Of a DNA stretch of 16,121 bases, positions 1 to 7,048 are shown one piece after another. Positions within the stretch are counted from its first letter, which is position 1. Each line of letters starts with the position of its first letter. The notes under the pieces are model-generated. The model searched no databases. It saw only the letters and a program-made list of their open reading frames with translations, and was not told where the DNA came from. Position numbers and translations under genes: made by a program. The DNA is from Hyphomonadaceae bacterium (GTDB lineage: Bacteria > Pseudomonadota > Alphaproteobacteria > Caulobacterales > Hyphomonadaceae): positions 1 through 16,121 of the forward strand of contig JAUYSA010000177.1 of the NCBI GenBank assembly GCA_030696545.1, written 5' to 3'.

Positions 1-653
1 GGATTGGCCCACCAGTAAACAATGACCGCGATTCCGCCGGGCTTAAGCACGCGCCACAATTCGCGAAAGGCGGTCGCCTGCTGCTCGTGCGGTAGTTGGT
101 AGATGACGTGAAAACACATGACCGCGTCGATGACGCCCGTCTGGATAGGTAGATTGGTCAGGTCGCCTTGTAGGTAGGCTCCACGATCGCCAAGCTTTCT
201 ATGGGCTTCACGAAGCGCAGGCACCGACAGGTCAACGCATATCCGCTTGGTGAACCTGTCGCTGTACGTTAGCAGCTCGTCATGCGGGATAGGCCCACTG
301 CCCACATCCAGCAGGTACTTTCCGCCCTTGCTGAAATACTTCCGGAGCCTCTTCATGCAGGCGAGTGTGAAGCGCATAGGCGTGGGTCGTGTATCGACGA
401 ACCTTCTTGTATCGTCGTAGAGACCCGAGGCGTCAGTTGACCATCCACCCTCATCGTAGAAATTTCGCGTGCTGAGATTGCCATCATTGGCGGCCACCGG
501 CGCAAGGAAACACCCGATATCTGCTTCGAACGCATACGCTGCTCCGCCGGGAGCAACGAGCCGCTTTTCGTCTCGATCGAACGAAAGCGGCTCATGGGAT
601 GAAGGGCACCTTAGGATACTCACAATGTCGCTCAAGATGCCCACTCCCCGCAT
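1..653 (-). CDS. Class I SAM-dependent methyltransferase, C-terminus cut by window edge
   Basis: Reading the minus strand from ATG at 653 gives 217 residues with no stop before base 1, so the C-terminus is missing. Residues 12-50 resemble a degenerate Trm112-like zinc ribbon (ILRCPSSHEPL, then a later IGCF), which often precedes the methyltransferase fold. Residues 113-122 (YLLDVGSGPI) are SAM-binding motif I, D141 in ICVDLS is the acidic residue after strand 2, and residues 195-207 (AFRELWRVLKPGG) are the usual late motif. The substrate cannot be told from this. The ribosome-binding site is weak, so the start could lie a few codons downstream (for example GTG at residue 11). It runs in the same direction as the copper operon but 185 bases beyond copB, and nothing links it to copper. 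Confidence 0.82.
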   Translation of the reverse strand, partial: MRGVGILSDIVSILRCPSSHEPLSFDRDEKRLVAPGGAAYAFEADIGCFLAPVAANDGNLSTRNFYDEGGWSTDASGLYDDTRRFVDTRPTPMRFTLACMKRLRKYFSKGGKYLLDVGSGPIPHDELLTYSDRFTKRICVDLSVPALREAHRKLGDRGAYLQGDLTNLPIQTGVIDAVMCFHVIYQLPHEQQATAFRELWRVLKPGGIAVIVYWWAN

Positions 654-741
654 TCACTTTGATCGTGCGCCCGGCGGCCGGATCCGCCAATAGGCGATAC
701 GCACCTGTCCGCTCCGCCCCTTACTGAAGGCAAAGGGATTT

Positions 742-758
742 CGCCGCTACTTGCGGCG
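742..758. terminator. Stem-loop downstream of copB, possible weak terminator
   Basis: A perfect 6-bp inverted repeat, CGCCGC and GCGGCG with the 5-base loop TACTT, lies about 80 bases past the copB stop in the 185-base gap before the methyltransferase. A second small hairpin (CGAGC, CTT, GCTCG) lies at 783-795 and the palindrome CTCGCGCGAG at 826-835. None has a U-tract on the copB-sense strand, so intrinsic termination is only a possibility. Confidence 0.22.
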
Positions 759-838
759 CTGGCGCCCAAGTCGCCCCATCAGCGAGCCTTGCTCGTGCAG
801 TTACAGTGCGGCTCCCAGAGGATCGCTCGCGCGAGAGG

Positions 839-1927
839 TCAGTACCAGGCTCGCAGGCCCACGACAAAACTAGTCGTCTCGGCACGCTCGCCGTCCGCCC
901 GCGCGTAGTCGGCCGTATCCCCGAACTTGCGATCCCAGTTGATGCCGATGTAGGGGGCGAACTCGCGTTGGAACTCATAACGCAGGCGCAGTCCCACTTC
1001 CGCGTCGGAGAGGCCGGAGCCAAGACCTATCGCCCGATCGTCCCTGGCGGCGAAGTTAACCTCGGTGCGCGGCTGGAGGACGAGGCGTTGCGTCAGATGA
1101 AAATCATAGCTGCCATTGAGGCGTCCCAGCACTTGGCCGCGTTGGCCGACGAAGAATGACCCTTCGACGTCGAACCAGGAGGGCAGCAGCGTCTGAAAAC
1201 CGAGCGCAAGGTACGTGCGCGATGGACTGGGTTCGATGTCCTGACGGATGCCAATCTGCAAGTCCGTCACGTGGTCCCAAGCACGCGAATAGAGCACTTG
1301 CACTTCTGCATCATCTATCTTGTCGCCGCTCCCCCGGCCTTCGGTCTTGAAAACCACACGATCGATGTCGCCGCCAAACCAAGCCTGTCCATCCCATCGA
1401 TAGCCGCTCTCTCTGTTCTGGCTTTGGTACTCGAGCAGGTTGCTCATGATCTTGTAAGTGAGAGCGCCGCCATGCTCGTCGCGCAGGATGCCGCGCGCCC
1501 TGTTCATGTCACCCGCTGCAAAGAAGCGGTCGGCCGCAAACTCGCTGGGTGCATCCGGCGGCACGTCGTTACCGGCTTCCGGTGGGTCGATGGCTTCGGC
1601 ATCCATCGCATGACCAGCCTGCTCGTCTGCAGCCGCAGCCGGCCTCTCGGGCATCGTATGCCCGCTGTGCGGATCGGTAGGCGCAGGCTGCTGGGGCGAA
1701 GCGGGCGCCTGAGGGGCGCGTGTTTGGGGCGCGGGAGCCGGAGGCATTGGCAGAGTATGCCCGCCGTGTTGATCGGCAGGCGCAGCGGGTTGCTGCTGTG
1801 GCGCGGGTCTTTGCGGCGCGGGCGCCTGGGGAGCCGGTGTCTGCGGCGCGCCATGGCCTTCGTGCTGGGCAAACGCTGGACTAGCTGCGCTTAGGGATAG
1901 AGCGGCAAGAAGAAGATACCGGTTCAT
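839..1927 (-). CDS. copB: Copper resistance protein B, outer-membrane beta-barrel
   Basis: The product has 362 residues. Residues 1-20 form a Sec signal peptide ending AFA before QHE. Residues 21-112 are a Pro/Gln/Ala-rich linker carrying His-Met clusters: QHEGHG near 21, DQHGGHTLPM at 52-61, DPHSGHTMPE at 85-94 and DEQAGHAMDA at 101-110. From about residue 130 (FAADRFFAAGDMNRARG) the sequence follows the PcoB/CopB family and ends VVGLRAWY, with the C-terminal aromatic typical of outer-membrane barrels. CopB is known to work with CopA in periplasmic and outer-membrane copper tolerance and may bind or sequester copper. The start ATG overlaps the copA stop by 4 bases (ATGA), which indicates translational coupling. 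The long repeated linker is longer than in minimal family members. Confidence 0.95.
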   Translation of the reverse strand: MNRYLLLAALSLSAASPAFAQHEGHGAPQTPAPQAPAPQRPAPQQQPAAPADQHGGHTLPMPPAPAPQTRAPQAPASPQQPAPTDPHSGHTMPERPAAAADEQAGHAMDAEAIDPPEAGNDVPPDAPSEFAADRFFAAGDMNRARGILRDEHGGALTYKIMSNLLEYQSQNRESGYRWDGQAWFGGDIDRVVFKTEGRGSGDKIDDAEVQVLYSRAWDHVTDLQIGIRQDIEPSPSRTYLALGFQTLLPSWFDVEGSFFVGQRGQVLGRLNGSYDFHLTQRLVLQPRTEVNFAARDDRAIGLGSGLSDAEVGLRLRYEFQREFAPYIGINWDRKFGDTADYARADGERAETTSFVVGLRAWY

Positions 1928-3750
1928 GCGGCAGCTCCATCGAGCGGACGCACAGTGAAGACCTGAAACATCCCGGCATGCATGTGGTAAAGCATGTGGC
2001 AGTGGAACGCCCAGTCACCCGGCTCGGCCGTGAAGTCGAACTTCACAATCCCGCCCGGGGCGACAATCACCGTGTGCTTGCGCGGCATGTGGCCAAGAGG
2101 GGCCCGGTGGGCCAATTCAAAAAAGTGACCATGCAAGTGAATGGGGTGCGCCATCATGGTGTCGTTGACGAGGCTGACGCGGACACGTTCGTTTTTCCGG
2201 AAGGCGTAGGGCGCCGGCTTGTCGGAAAACTTCTTGCCGTCGAAGCCCCACATGAAGCGTTCCATGTTGCCGGTGAGGCGGATCTCCAGTTCGCGCGATG
2301 GCGCACGCGTGTCGGCGTTGGGTTCAAGAGCGATGAGGTCCTTATAGACGAGGACGCGATGGCCAACGCTCTCAAGGCCCTGCCCGGTCTCGCCCGTACG
2401 GTCCGTCGGCATAGGCGCAATCGACTGCACACCGGGGCCCATCTCGACCTGCGGGGCGTTCATCCAGTTTCGCATGGACATGTCCATGCCTTCCATACCC
2501 GCCATGTCGCCCATAACATCAGACCCTCGCACACGAGGGGCTGCCATGCCTGGCACGGCCATCGCCGCCATTGCGCTGTGATCCATCTCAGCACTTTCGC
2601 CGCCCGGCATTGCGGCCATGCCGCCCATGTCGTGCGCCATGCCCATGTCCTTCATCGTACCGAGCGGACGCTCCCGCAGCGGCGGAACCTCGGCCGTCAT
2701 GCCGAACCGTGGCGCGAGCGTCGCGCGCCCCATTCCAGAGCGGTCGACGGCTTCAGAGACGAGCGTGAACGCCCGATCTTCTGTTGGGGTGACAATAACG
2801 TCGTACGTTTCAGCGTTGCCGATCTGGAACTCATCGACCGTAACCGGGCGCACGTTCTGCCCGTCGGTTGCAACGACAGTGAGCTTCAGGCCGGGAATGC
2901 GCACATTGAATATGGTCTGCGCGGCGGCGTTGACGAAGCGAAGACGCACGCGCTCGCCGGGCGTGAACAGCCCGGTCCAGTTGTCTCCAGGCCCGCGGCC
3001 ATTGATGAGGAAGGTGTAGACCGCCCCAGTGATGTCCGAGATGTCGGACGGATCCATGAGTTCTTGACCCCAGGTCAAACGCTCGCCAAGCGACTGATCC
3101 TTACCGGTTAGAAGCCCCGAGATGGTCTGCTTCTGAAAATTGAACACGCCCGCTTGCTGTTTGAGTTTCTGGAACAGCCGGTGTGGATGGATGAAGCTGT
3201 AGTCCGACAAGACGATGACATGCTCGCGGTCGTAGGCCACTGGATCGGGGCCCGCCGGATCGACTATCATTGCGGCGTAATGCCCCTCCTGCTCCTGAAG
3301 GCCGGAGTGACTGTGGAACCAGTAGGTGCCCGACTGCTTCACCGGGAATTCGTAGGTGAAGGTCTCGCCGGGAGGGATGCCCGGAAAGCTGACGCCGGGT
3401 ACACCATCCATTTCGAACGGCACCAGCAGTCCGTGCCAATGGATAGACGTGTCCTCCTCCAGCGTATTCGTGACATGCAGTCGAACCTTCTGACCCTCCT
3501 TGAGCCGAATGATCGGCCCAGGGACGGTTCCGTTGATGGTGATGGCGTGCCCTGTCCTGCCATCTATCGTGATCTGGCCGTGCCCGATCGTCAGGTGGAT
3601 ATCAGGGCCGGACAGGGTTTGCGGTTTCTCTGCCGCCGCGGGGGGCTGCTGCGCCCACGCACCGGGACCAGTGGTGATGGCGACGGCCGCGATGGCCGTC
3701 CCGATCAGAAATTGGCGCCGGCCAAGGCCTCTCGCCACCCTGTCAACCAT
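1924..3750 (-). CDS. copA: Multicopper oxidase CopA/PcoA, Tat-exported
   Basis: The product has 608 residues from ATG at 3750. This start is preferred over TTG at 3756 because GAGGAG sits 6 bases before the ATG. A twin-arginine signal (GRRQFLIG, R11-R12) ends near AWA at 31-33. Copper ligands are visible in order: HWHG 104-107, HSH 146-148, HPIHLHGH 535-542 and HCHMLYHMHAGM 583-594, covering type 1, 2 and 3 sites. Residues 366-431 form a Met/His-rich insert with repeated DMGGM, DMAGM and GMDM units, the copper-binding segment of the PcoA class. The family oxidises Cu(I) to the less toxic Cu(II) in the periplasm. It is not the CopA P-type ATPase, which is a separate gene here. It is followed with overlap by copB and preceded by the SRPBCC gene after 120 bases. 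Confidence 0.97.
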   Translation of the reverse strand: MVDRVARGLGRRQFLIGTAIAAVAITTGPGAWAQQPPAAAEKPQTLSGPDIHLTIGHGQITIDGRTGHAITINGTVPGPIIRLKEGQKVRLHVTNTLEEDTSIHWHGLLVPFEMDGVPGVSFPGIPPGETFTYEFPVKQSGTYWFHSHSGLQEQEGHYAAMIVDPAGPDPVAYDREHVIVLSDYSFIHPHRLFQKLKQQAGVFNFQKQTISGLLTGKDQSLGERLTWGQELMDPSDISDITGAVYTFLINGRGPGDNWTGLFTPGERVRLRFVNAAAQTIFNVRIPGLKLTVVATDGQNVRPVTVDEFQIGNAETYDVIVTPTEDRAFTLVSEAVDRSGMGRATLAPRFGMTAEVPPLRERPLGTMKDMGMAHDMGGMAAMPGGESAEMDHSAMAAMAVPGMAAPRVRGSDVMGDMAGMEGMDMSMRNWMNAPQVEMGPGVQSIAPMPTDRTGETGQGLESVGHRVLVYKDLIALEPNADTRAPSRELEIRLTGNMERFMWGFDGKKFSDKPAPYAFRKNERVRVSLVNDTMMAHPIHLHGHFFELAHRAPLGHMPRKHTVIVAPGGIVKFDFTAEPGDWAFHCHMLYHMHAGMFQVFTVRPLDGAAA

Positions 3751-3756
3751 CCGCAA

Positions 3757-3762
3757 CTCCTC
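3757..3762 (-). promoter_or_regulatory. Ribosome binding site deciding the copA start
   Basis: GAGGAG on the minus strand is 6 bases before ATG 3750 and directly abuts the alternative TTG 3756, so it selects the ATG and places the twin-arginine signal near residue 11. Confidence 0.75.
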
Positions 3763-3870
3763 GTCAGAACGTGTCGCGCGATTGCGCGTCCACGAACATT
3801 ACGCAGCGAACGGCAGGATCCCTCAACGACGCTTCGCTTTCCCGGGGGCAATCGCTACCGCATTTCGCGA

Positions 3871-4356
3871 TCAAGAAAAGTGTCGCCGGGCCTCATCTGT
3901 CATCCGTGTGACGCACCAACGGGCGTAGGCGCCGGCAAGCAATTTGGCGAGCATGCCCCCAACAATCGACGCGGGATGGTCGTAGCTGATGAAAACCCGG
4001 AGCCGCTGGCGTGGGCCGGCAGCCTCGATCTCGAATCCCATGCGATATGAACCGATAATCAGCAGAACTGGCCGCCCTCGGGTTTCCCACGTCTTGCGCA
4101 AGGGCCTCGTGCGTTCAACGACGACCTCTTCGACAGAGATCTTCAGCCACAGAATGTTGCCGCGCATTCGGATAACGGCGCCTGCCGCCCGTCCCTGCGC
4201 GGCGTCGAGCTGGTAGATCATACGGCCACCCAGCATCATGGCGGACGGCTTCTCCATGTGAGCACCCAGACTGGCCTGGTCGTCGAGACAATCAAATAGC
4301 GCCTCCGTGGTCGCCGCGACCTCTGCGACCGCGTCTGCGGCATAAGCGTAGGTCAT
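3871..4356 (-). CDS. SRPBCC-superfamily protein, ligand-binding or coenzyme Q-binding fold
   Basis: The product has 161 residues from ATG at 4356, beginning MTYAYAADAV. The frame stays open upstream, but that part is Arg/Pro-rich shadow sequence of the DUF2933 gene. The N-terminal pattern, with VAATTEALFDCLDDQASLGAHM at 14-35, the central strands with GGRMIYQLD and ILWLKISVEEV, and the C-terminal amphipathic helix (VGGMLAKLLAGAYARWCV) match the SRPBCC (START/polyketide-cyclase-like) fold, which binds hydrophobic ligands. The ligand is unknown and no catalytic residues can be assigned. The start overlaps the DUF2933 stop in an ATGA, so the two are probably translated together. My recollection is that such genes recur next to DUF2933 in proteobacterial copper islands. 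There is no signal peptide, so a cytoplasmic location is likely. Confidence 0.8.
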   Translation of the reverse strand: MTYAYAADAVAEVAATTEALFDCLDDQASLGAHMEKPSAMMLGGRMIYQLDAAQGRAAGAVIRMRGNILWLKISVEEVVVERTRPLRKTWETRGRPVLLIIGSYRMGFEIEAAGPRQRLRVFISYDHPASIVGGMLAKLLAGAYARWCVTRMTDEARRHFS

Positions 4357-4559
4357 GCCGTTTTGTCGGATCCGGTGTGGTGATCTTCGTGCTTCTTGTG
4401 GCCTCCATGCCCATGGAAGAGGTGAAGGAGGGGGCATGCTAGCAGCAGCGCGTAGGGCGCCAGACCCAGAGCGTGCGCCCAATGCTCCCGGAGCACGAAG
4501 AACCCGGCCACGATTCCCAGCGATACGATGACGAGCGCCCACTTCCGATCCAGTTTCAC
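4353..4559 (-). CDS. DUF2933-family small membrane protein
   Basis: The GTG start at 4559 gives 68 residues beginning MKLDRKWALV. GGGAG lies 9 bases upstream of it. The alternative ATG at 4625 would add 22 residues without a good ribosome-binding site. The protein has a hydrophobic helix (ALVIVSLGIVAGFFVL), then the characteristic REHWAHALGLAPYALLLACP with LLHLFHGHGGH, and a charged His-rich tail ending GSDKTA. The tail HGHGGHKKHEDHH could bind metal. The family has no established function, but it is typically found with copper or silver resistance genes. It is the first gene of the copper operon by position and overlaps the SRPBCC gene by 4 bases. Confidence 0.85.
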   Translation of the reverse strand: MKLDRKWALVIVSLGIVAGFFVLREHWAHALGLAPYALLLACPLLHLFHGHGGHKKHEDHHTGSDKTA

Positions 4560-4688
4560 GTCGTCACACTCCCGGTTCAATCCGTTCGAAAATGCAAGAA
4601 TGCGTGTCCGGCTTGCGGCAGGCATGATCGCGCGCGCAATTCCGGACCATCACGCTATGTACGGTAACGGCGCGACTGCCCCTGAAAC

Positions 4689-4712
4689 TTGATTCATCAC
4701 AAGCGATTGATG
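4689..4712. promoter_or_regulatory. Imperfect dyad in the divergent region, possible regulator site
   Basis: TTGAT-TCAT-CACAA at 4689-4702 matches the FNR/FixK half-site pattern (TTGAT, four bases, ATCAA) at 8 of 10 positions. An overlapping CATCA/TGATG inverted repeat spans 4695-4712. It lies in the 249-base gap between the DUF2933 gene (leftward) and the ATP-grasp gene (rightward), which must hold the promoters of both. No convincing -35/-10 pair or CueR-type dyad was found, so this is only a candidate. Confidence 0.2.
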
Positions 4713-4808
4713 CGGCCCTGACGCCAATGGTGGGATGGTCTGTGAAGGCTGCTCGGAATGCCGCCGCCATGGGTTATGGTATGGAAGACCTAGCAGAAGC
4801 GCGAACCT

Positions 4809-6125
4809 ATGACCGCACCAATTGACCCTGTCTCCTGCGCCGCCCGCTCGTGCTCGACGGTTGCCGATACGGTGCGCGATCTCGCGGCTCAGTTCAACCA
4901 GAGCTGTTTCTGCGTCACGCTGGACAGGGCGGCCTTGGCCGATGCTCTCGGGGACGCTTCCAGCGACCCCGCTTTCTATGACGCGCACATCAAGAGCCGC
5001 CCGCATCTCTTCTCCAACGTTCCCGTTTTCCTTCCGCGGGCGGAGGGCGACGCGATGATGGCCATCGTGGCGGCTATCGAGCGAACGGCTCAACGCCGCG
5101 AGTATCAGGAGGCGGTGCTGGGGTGGGCTCCGGACGTCGCGGCGGCGGATTTTGGCCCCTTGGGCGTCTTCATGGGATACGACTTTCATCTTGGCGACAG
5201 CGCCCCACGCCTGATCGAAATCAACACGAACGCGGGGGGCGCCCTTCTCAACGCCTTCAGCGCGCGCGCCCAGCTTGCCTGCTGCGATATGGTCGAACCT
5301 CTCAAGAAGGGAACGACACTTGGCGACTTCGACACCAACGTCGTCGCCATGTTCGAAAGTGAATGGCGTCGCCAGCGTGGGGCTGGCCGACCGCGGACGA
5401 TCGCCATCGTCGACGATCAGCCCGAGCAGCAATATCTTTATCCCGAGTTCCTGCTCATGCAGCGGCTGTTTGCGATGCAGGGGATCGAGTCGTACATCCT
5501 CGATCCGAACTCGCTGTCCTATAGCGGGGGCGCCCTTCGCTTCGGCGACAAGGTCATCGACCTGGTCTACAATCGGCTCGTCGACTTCGCACTGTCGGAC
5601 CCGCGACACGAAGCGCTGCGAGCTGCCTATCTCGCTGGCGCCGCGGTTGTTACGCCCAATCCGCGCAACCACGCCCTGTACGCGCACAAGCGAAATCTGA
5701 CCCTGCTCTCCGACCCGGAGACGCTGCGCCGCTGGTCATTGCCCGCGGACGCAATCGATCAGCTCTCGTCAATTCCACGCGCTGTCGAGGTCAGCAGGGA
5801 CAATGCAGACCAGCTCTGGAGTGATCGCAAACGGCTGTTCTTCAAACCCGTCGCGGGCCATGGCGGCAAGGCAGTCTATCGCGGCGACAAGCTCACGCGA
5901 TCCGTCTGGGCCGAAATCATTTCGTCGGACTATATCGCCCAGGATCTTGCTCAGCCAACAGAGCGCCAGGTGTTGATCGATGGCGCCGCGCAGCCCCGTA
6001 AGCTGGATGTCCGGCTCTACACCTACGCTGGCACGCTGCTGCTTGCGGCCGCGCGCCTCTATCAAGGCCAGACGACCAACTTCCGGACCGAAGGCGGCGG
6101 GTTTGCGCCCGTGTATTTCATATAG
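4809..6125 (+). CDS. ATP-grasp protein with circularly permuted motif order
   Basis: The product has 438 residues. The motifs of an ATP-grasp ligase are present but in permuted order. GYDFHLGD (123-130) and LIEINTNAGG (135-144), which give the Mg2+-binding Glu and Asn normally near the C-terminus, come first. The ATP-lysine and glycine loop KPVAGHGGKAV (346-356), the hinge YIAQDL (375-380), and LDVRLYTYAG with ARLYQGQTTNF and EGGGFAPV (399-435) come last. Residues 190-300 would form the linking Rossmann-like part. ATP-grasp enzymes join a carboxylate to an amine or thiol through an acyl phosphate; the substrates here are unknown. No signal peptide is seen, so the enzyme is cytoplasmic. It is transcribed divergently from the copper operon and has no obvious partner gene. 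The start is uncertain because the upstream ribosome-binding site is poor (GCAGAAGCG). Confidence 0.8.
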   Translation: MTAPIDPVSCAARSCSTVADTVRDLAAQFNQSCFCVTLDRAALADALGDASSDPAFYDAHIKSRPHLFSNVPVFLPRAEGDAMMAIVAAIERTAQRREYQEAVLGWAPDVAAADFGPLGVFMGYDFHLGDSAPRLIEINTNAGGALLNAFSARAQLACCDMVEPLKKGTTLGDFDTNVVAMFESEWRRQRGAGRPRTIAIVDDQPEQQYLYPEFLLMQRLFAMQGIESYILDPNSLSYSGGALRFGDKVIDLVYNRLVDFALSDPRHEALRAAYLAGAAVVTPNPRNHALYAHKRNLTLLSDPETLRRWSLPADAIDQLSSIPRAVEVSRDNADQLWSDRKRLFFKPVAGHGGKAVYRGDKLTRSVWAEIISSDYIAQDLAQPTERQVLIDGAAQPRKLDVRLYTYAGTLLLAAARLYQGQTTNFRTEGGGFAPVYFI

Positions 6126-6152
6126 CCTCGCGCGCCGAGATTGATCGAACGC

Positions 6153-6476
6153 TCAATTCGGCGGGACGAACGTGCCATCTGGTTTCAAAAAGGGGCCATA
6201 GTACTTTTCGTGGCAATCCGTGCAGACCTGATAGAAGTCGGCGCCCGCCTTGAACATGCCGTCGGCGTCGCGCTTCGCGGTAGCTGTCTTCACCGCAAGC
6301 GATTCGCGCGTAAGATCACGCGCGAATCTCGCCCAGTCAGTGTCCGACGCTGTCAATTTCAGTCCCCGACCTGGTAGCAGCAGGAGATTGCCCCCTTCCG
6401 CGACGATGGCTGCCTCGTGTTCTGCCGCCGCCCAGTCTTCCTCCTTAAGCGGGACGTGCGTGCCGATTTGGATATC
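6153..6476 (-). pseudogene. 5'-truncated cytochrome c-family gene remnant
   Basis: The minus-strand frame is open from just after a TAG at 6479-6477 to the stop at 6153, giving about 107 residues without an ATG or GTG start. It begins DIQIGTHVPLKEEDW, continues AEHEAAIVAEGGNLLLLPGR, and near the end has the haem-binding CTDCH and KYYGPFLKPDG. This matches the C-terminal half of a family of periplasmic cytochromes of roughly 170-200 residues. The signal peptide and N-terminal half are absent in all three minus frames of 6480-6650, so this is a truncation rather than a simple frameshift. A TTG at 6356 could start a 67-residue piece, but without a signal peptide haem attachment would not be expected. 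It probably marks an old recombination junction between the ATP-grasp gene and the DUF326 unit. Confidence 0.65.
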
Positions 6477-6640
6477 CTAGGTTGAGAAGCGCCTTGGGTG
6501 CGTGCTCCGCCCGTCTTTAATCTACGCGCTCTGCCCGACCCCCTACAAAAGCAGTCGCAAAGCCAGCATGCTAGCCATAGGCCCTGCAGGCTTGGAACCG
6601 TCAGTGGTTCAATCGGTTAAGGCTGCGAACCCGATGATTC

Positions 6641-6645
6641 AGGAG
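6641..6645 (+). promoter_or_regulatory. Ribosome binding site deciding the DUF326 gene start
   Basis: AGGAG lies 6 bases before ATG 6652. The same frame is open back to 6502, but the extra 50 residues look non-coding and have no ribosome-binding site. The site therefore supports the short form, which starts MHVREMISTH as in the family. Confidence 0.75.
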
Positions 6646-6651
6646 CCCCTG

Positions 6652-7035
6652 ATGCACGTACGCGAAATGATCAGCACGCATCCCGACGTCAAAGGCAGCA
6701 CGAACGACAGCCTGATTAAGTGTGTCGAGGAATGCCTGGATTGTGCGCAGGTCTGTGCGGTCTGCGCCGATGCCTGCCTCGCCGAGAAAGACCACGTTCA
6801 GACGCTGGTCCAGTGCATCCGGCTCAACCTCGACTGCGCCGATGTCTGCCGAGCAACAGCTGCAATCGGCGCTCGGCGAAGCGGCGGCAATGAGGAACTC
6901 ATCGCTGCAATGCTCAAGATATGCGCGGAGGAATGCGAGAAGCATGCGGACATGCACGCACATTGCCGCATCTGCGCTGAGACATGTCGCGCATGCGAAG
7001 CGGCCTGCAAGCAGGCCTTAAGAACGTTTCATTGA
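6652..7035 (+). CDS. Four-helix-bundle copper-binding protein (DUF326, Csp-like)
   Basis: The product has 127 residues with 16 cysteines, at 24, 28, 31, 35, 38, 42, 55, 62, 66, 91, 95, 105, 108, 112, 115 and 119. The i/i+3/i+4 spacing points them to one face of each helix, as in the copper storage proteins (Csp), where the bundle core is filled with thiol-bound Cu(I). Family landmarks are REMISTHP at 4-11, the run CIRLNLDCADVC at 55-66, and MHAHCRICAETCRAC at 101-115. No signal peptide is present, so it would be a cytosolic, Csp3-like store. It is followed after 13 bases by the DUF305 gene with its own AAGGAG, which suggests a two-gene operon. It is slightly shorter between helices 3 and 4 (CAEECEKHAD) than the usual family pattern. 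Confidence 0.92.
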   Translation: MHVREMISTHPDVKGSTNDSLIKCVEECLDCAQVCAVCADACLAEKDHVQTLVQCIRLNLDCADVCRATAAIGARRSGGNEELIAAMLKICAEECEKHADMHAHCRICAETCRACEAACKQALRTFH

Positions 7036-7048
7036 AAGGAGTCCCAAG

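Noticed and set aside
353..595. Minus-strand 80-codon frame inside the methyltransferase region
   Set aside because: The true methyltransferase frame runs continuously from 653 to the window edge in a different phase and carries the SAM motifs.
1978..3111. 377-codon plus-strand frame opposite copA
   Set aside because: His-rich only because it is the complement of Met-rich copA codons (ATG read as CAT); no start signal or family.
4769..4825. 18-codon ORF overlapping the ATP-grasp start
   Set aside because: It has no good ribosome-binding site and no recognisable content; a chance frame is the simpler view, though a coupling leader cannot be excluded.
4650..5687. Long minus-strand open frame (345 codons) opposite the ATP-grasp gene
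   Set aside because: It is antisense to a gene with clear motifs, its composition matches no family, and such frames are common opposite GC-rich genes.
6595..6650. tRNA-like look of GGTTCAATCGGTTAAGG and following bases before the DUF326 gene
   Set aside because: No acceptor stem, anticodon arm or CCA end can be assembled; the resemblance is limited to a few bases.
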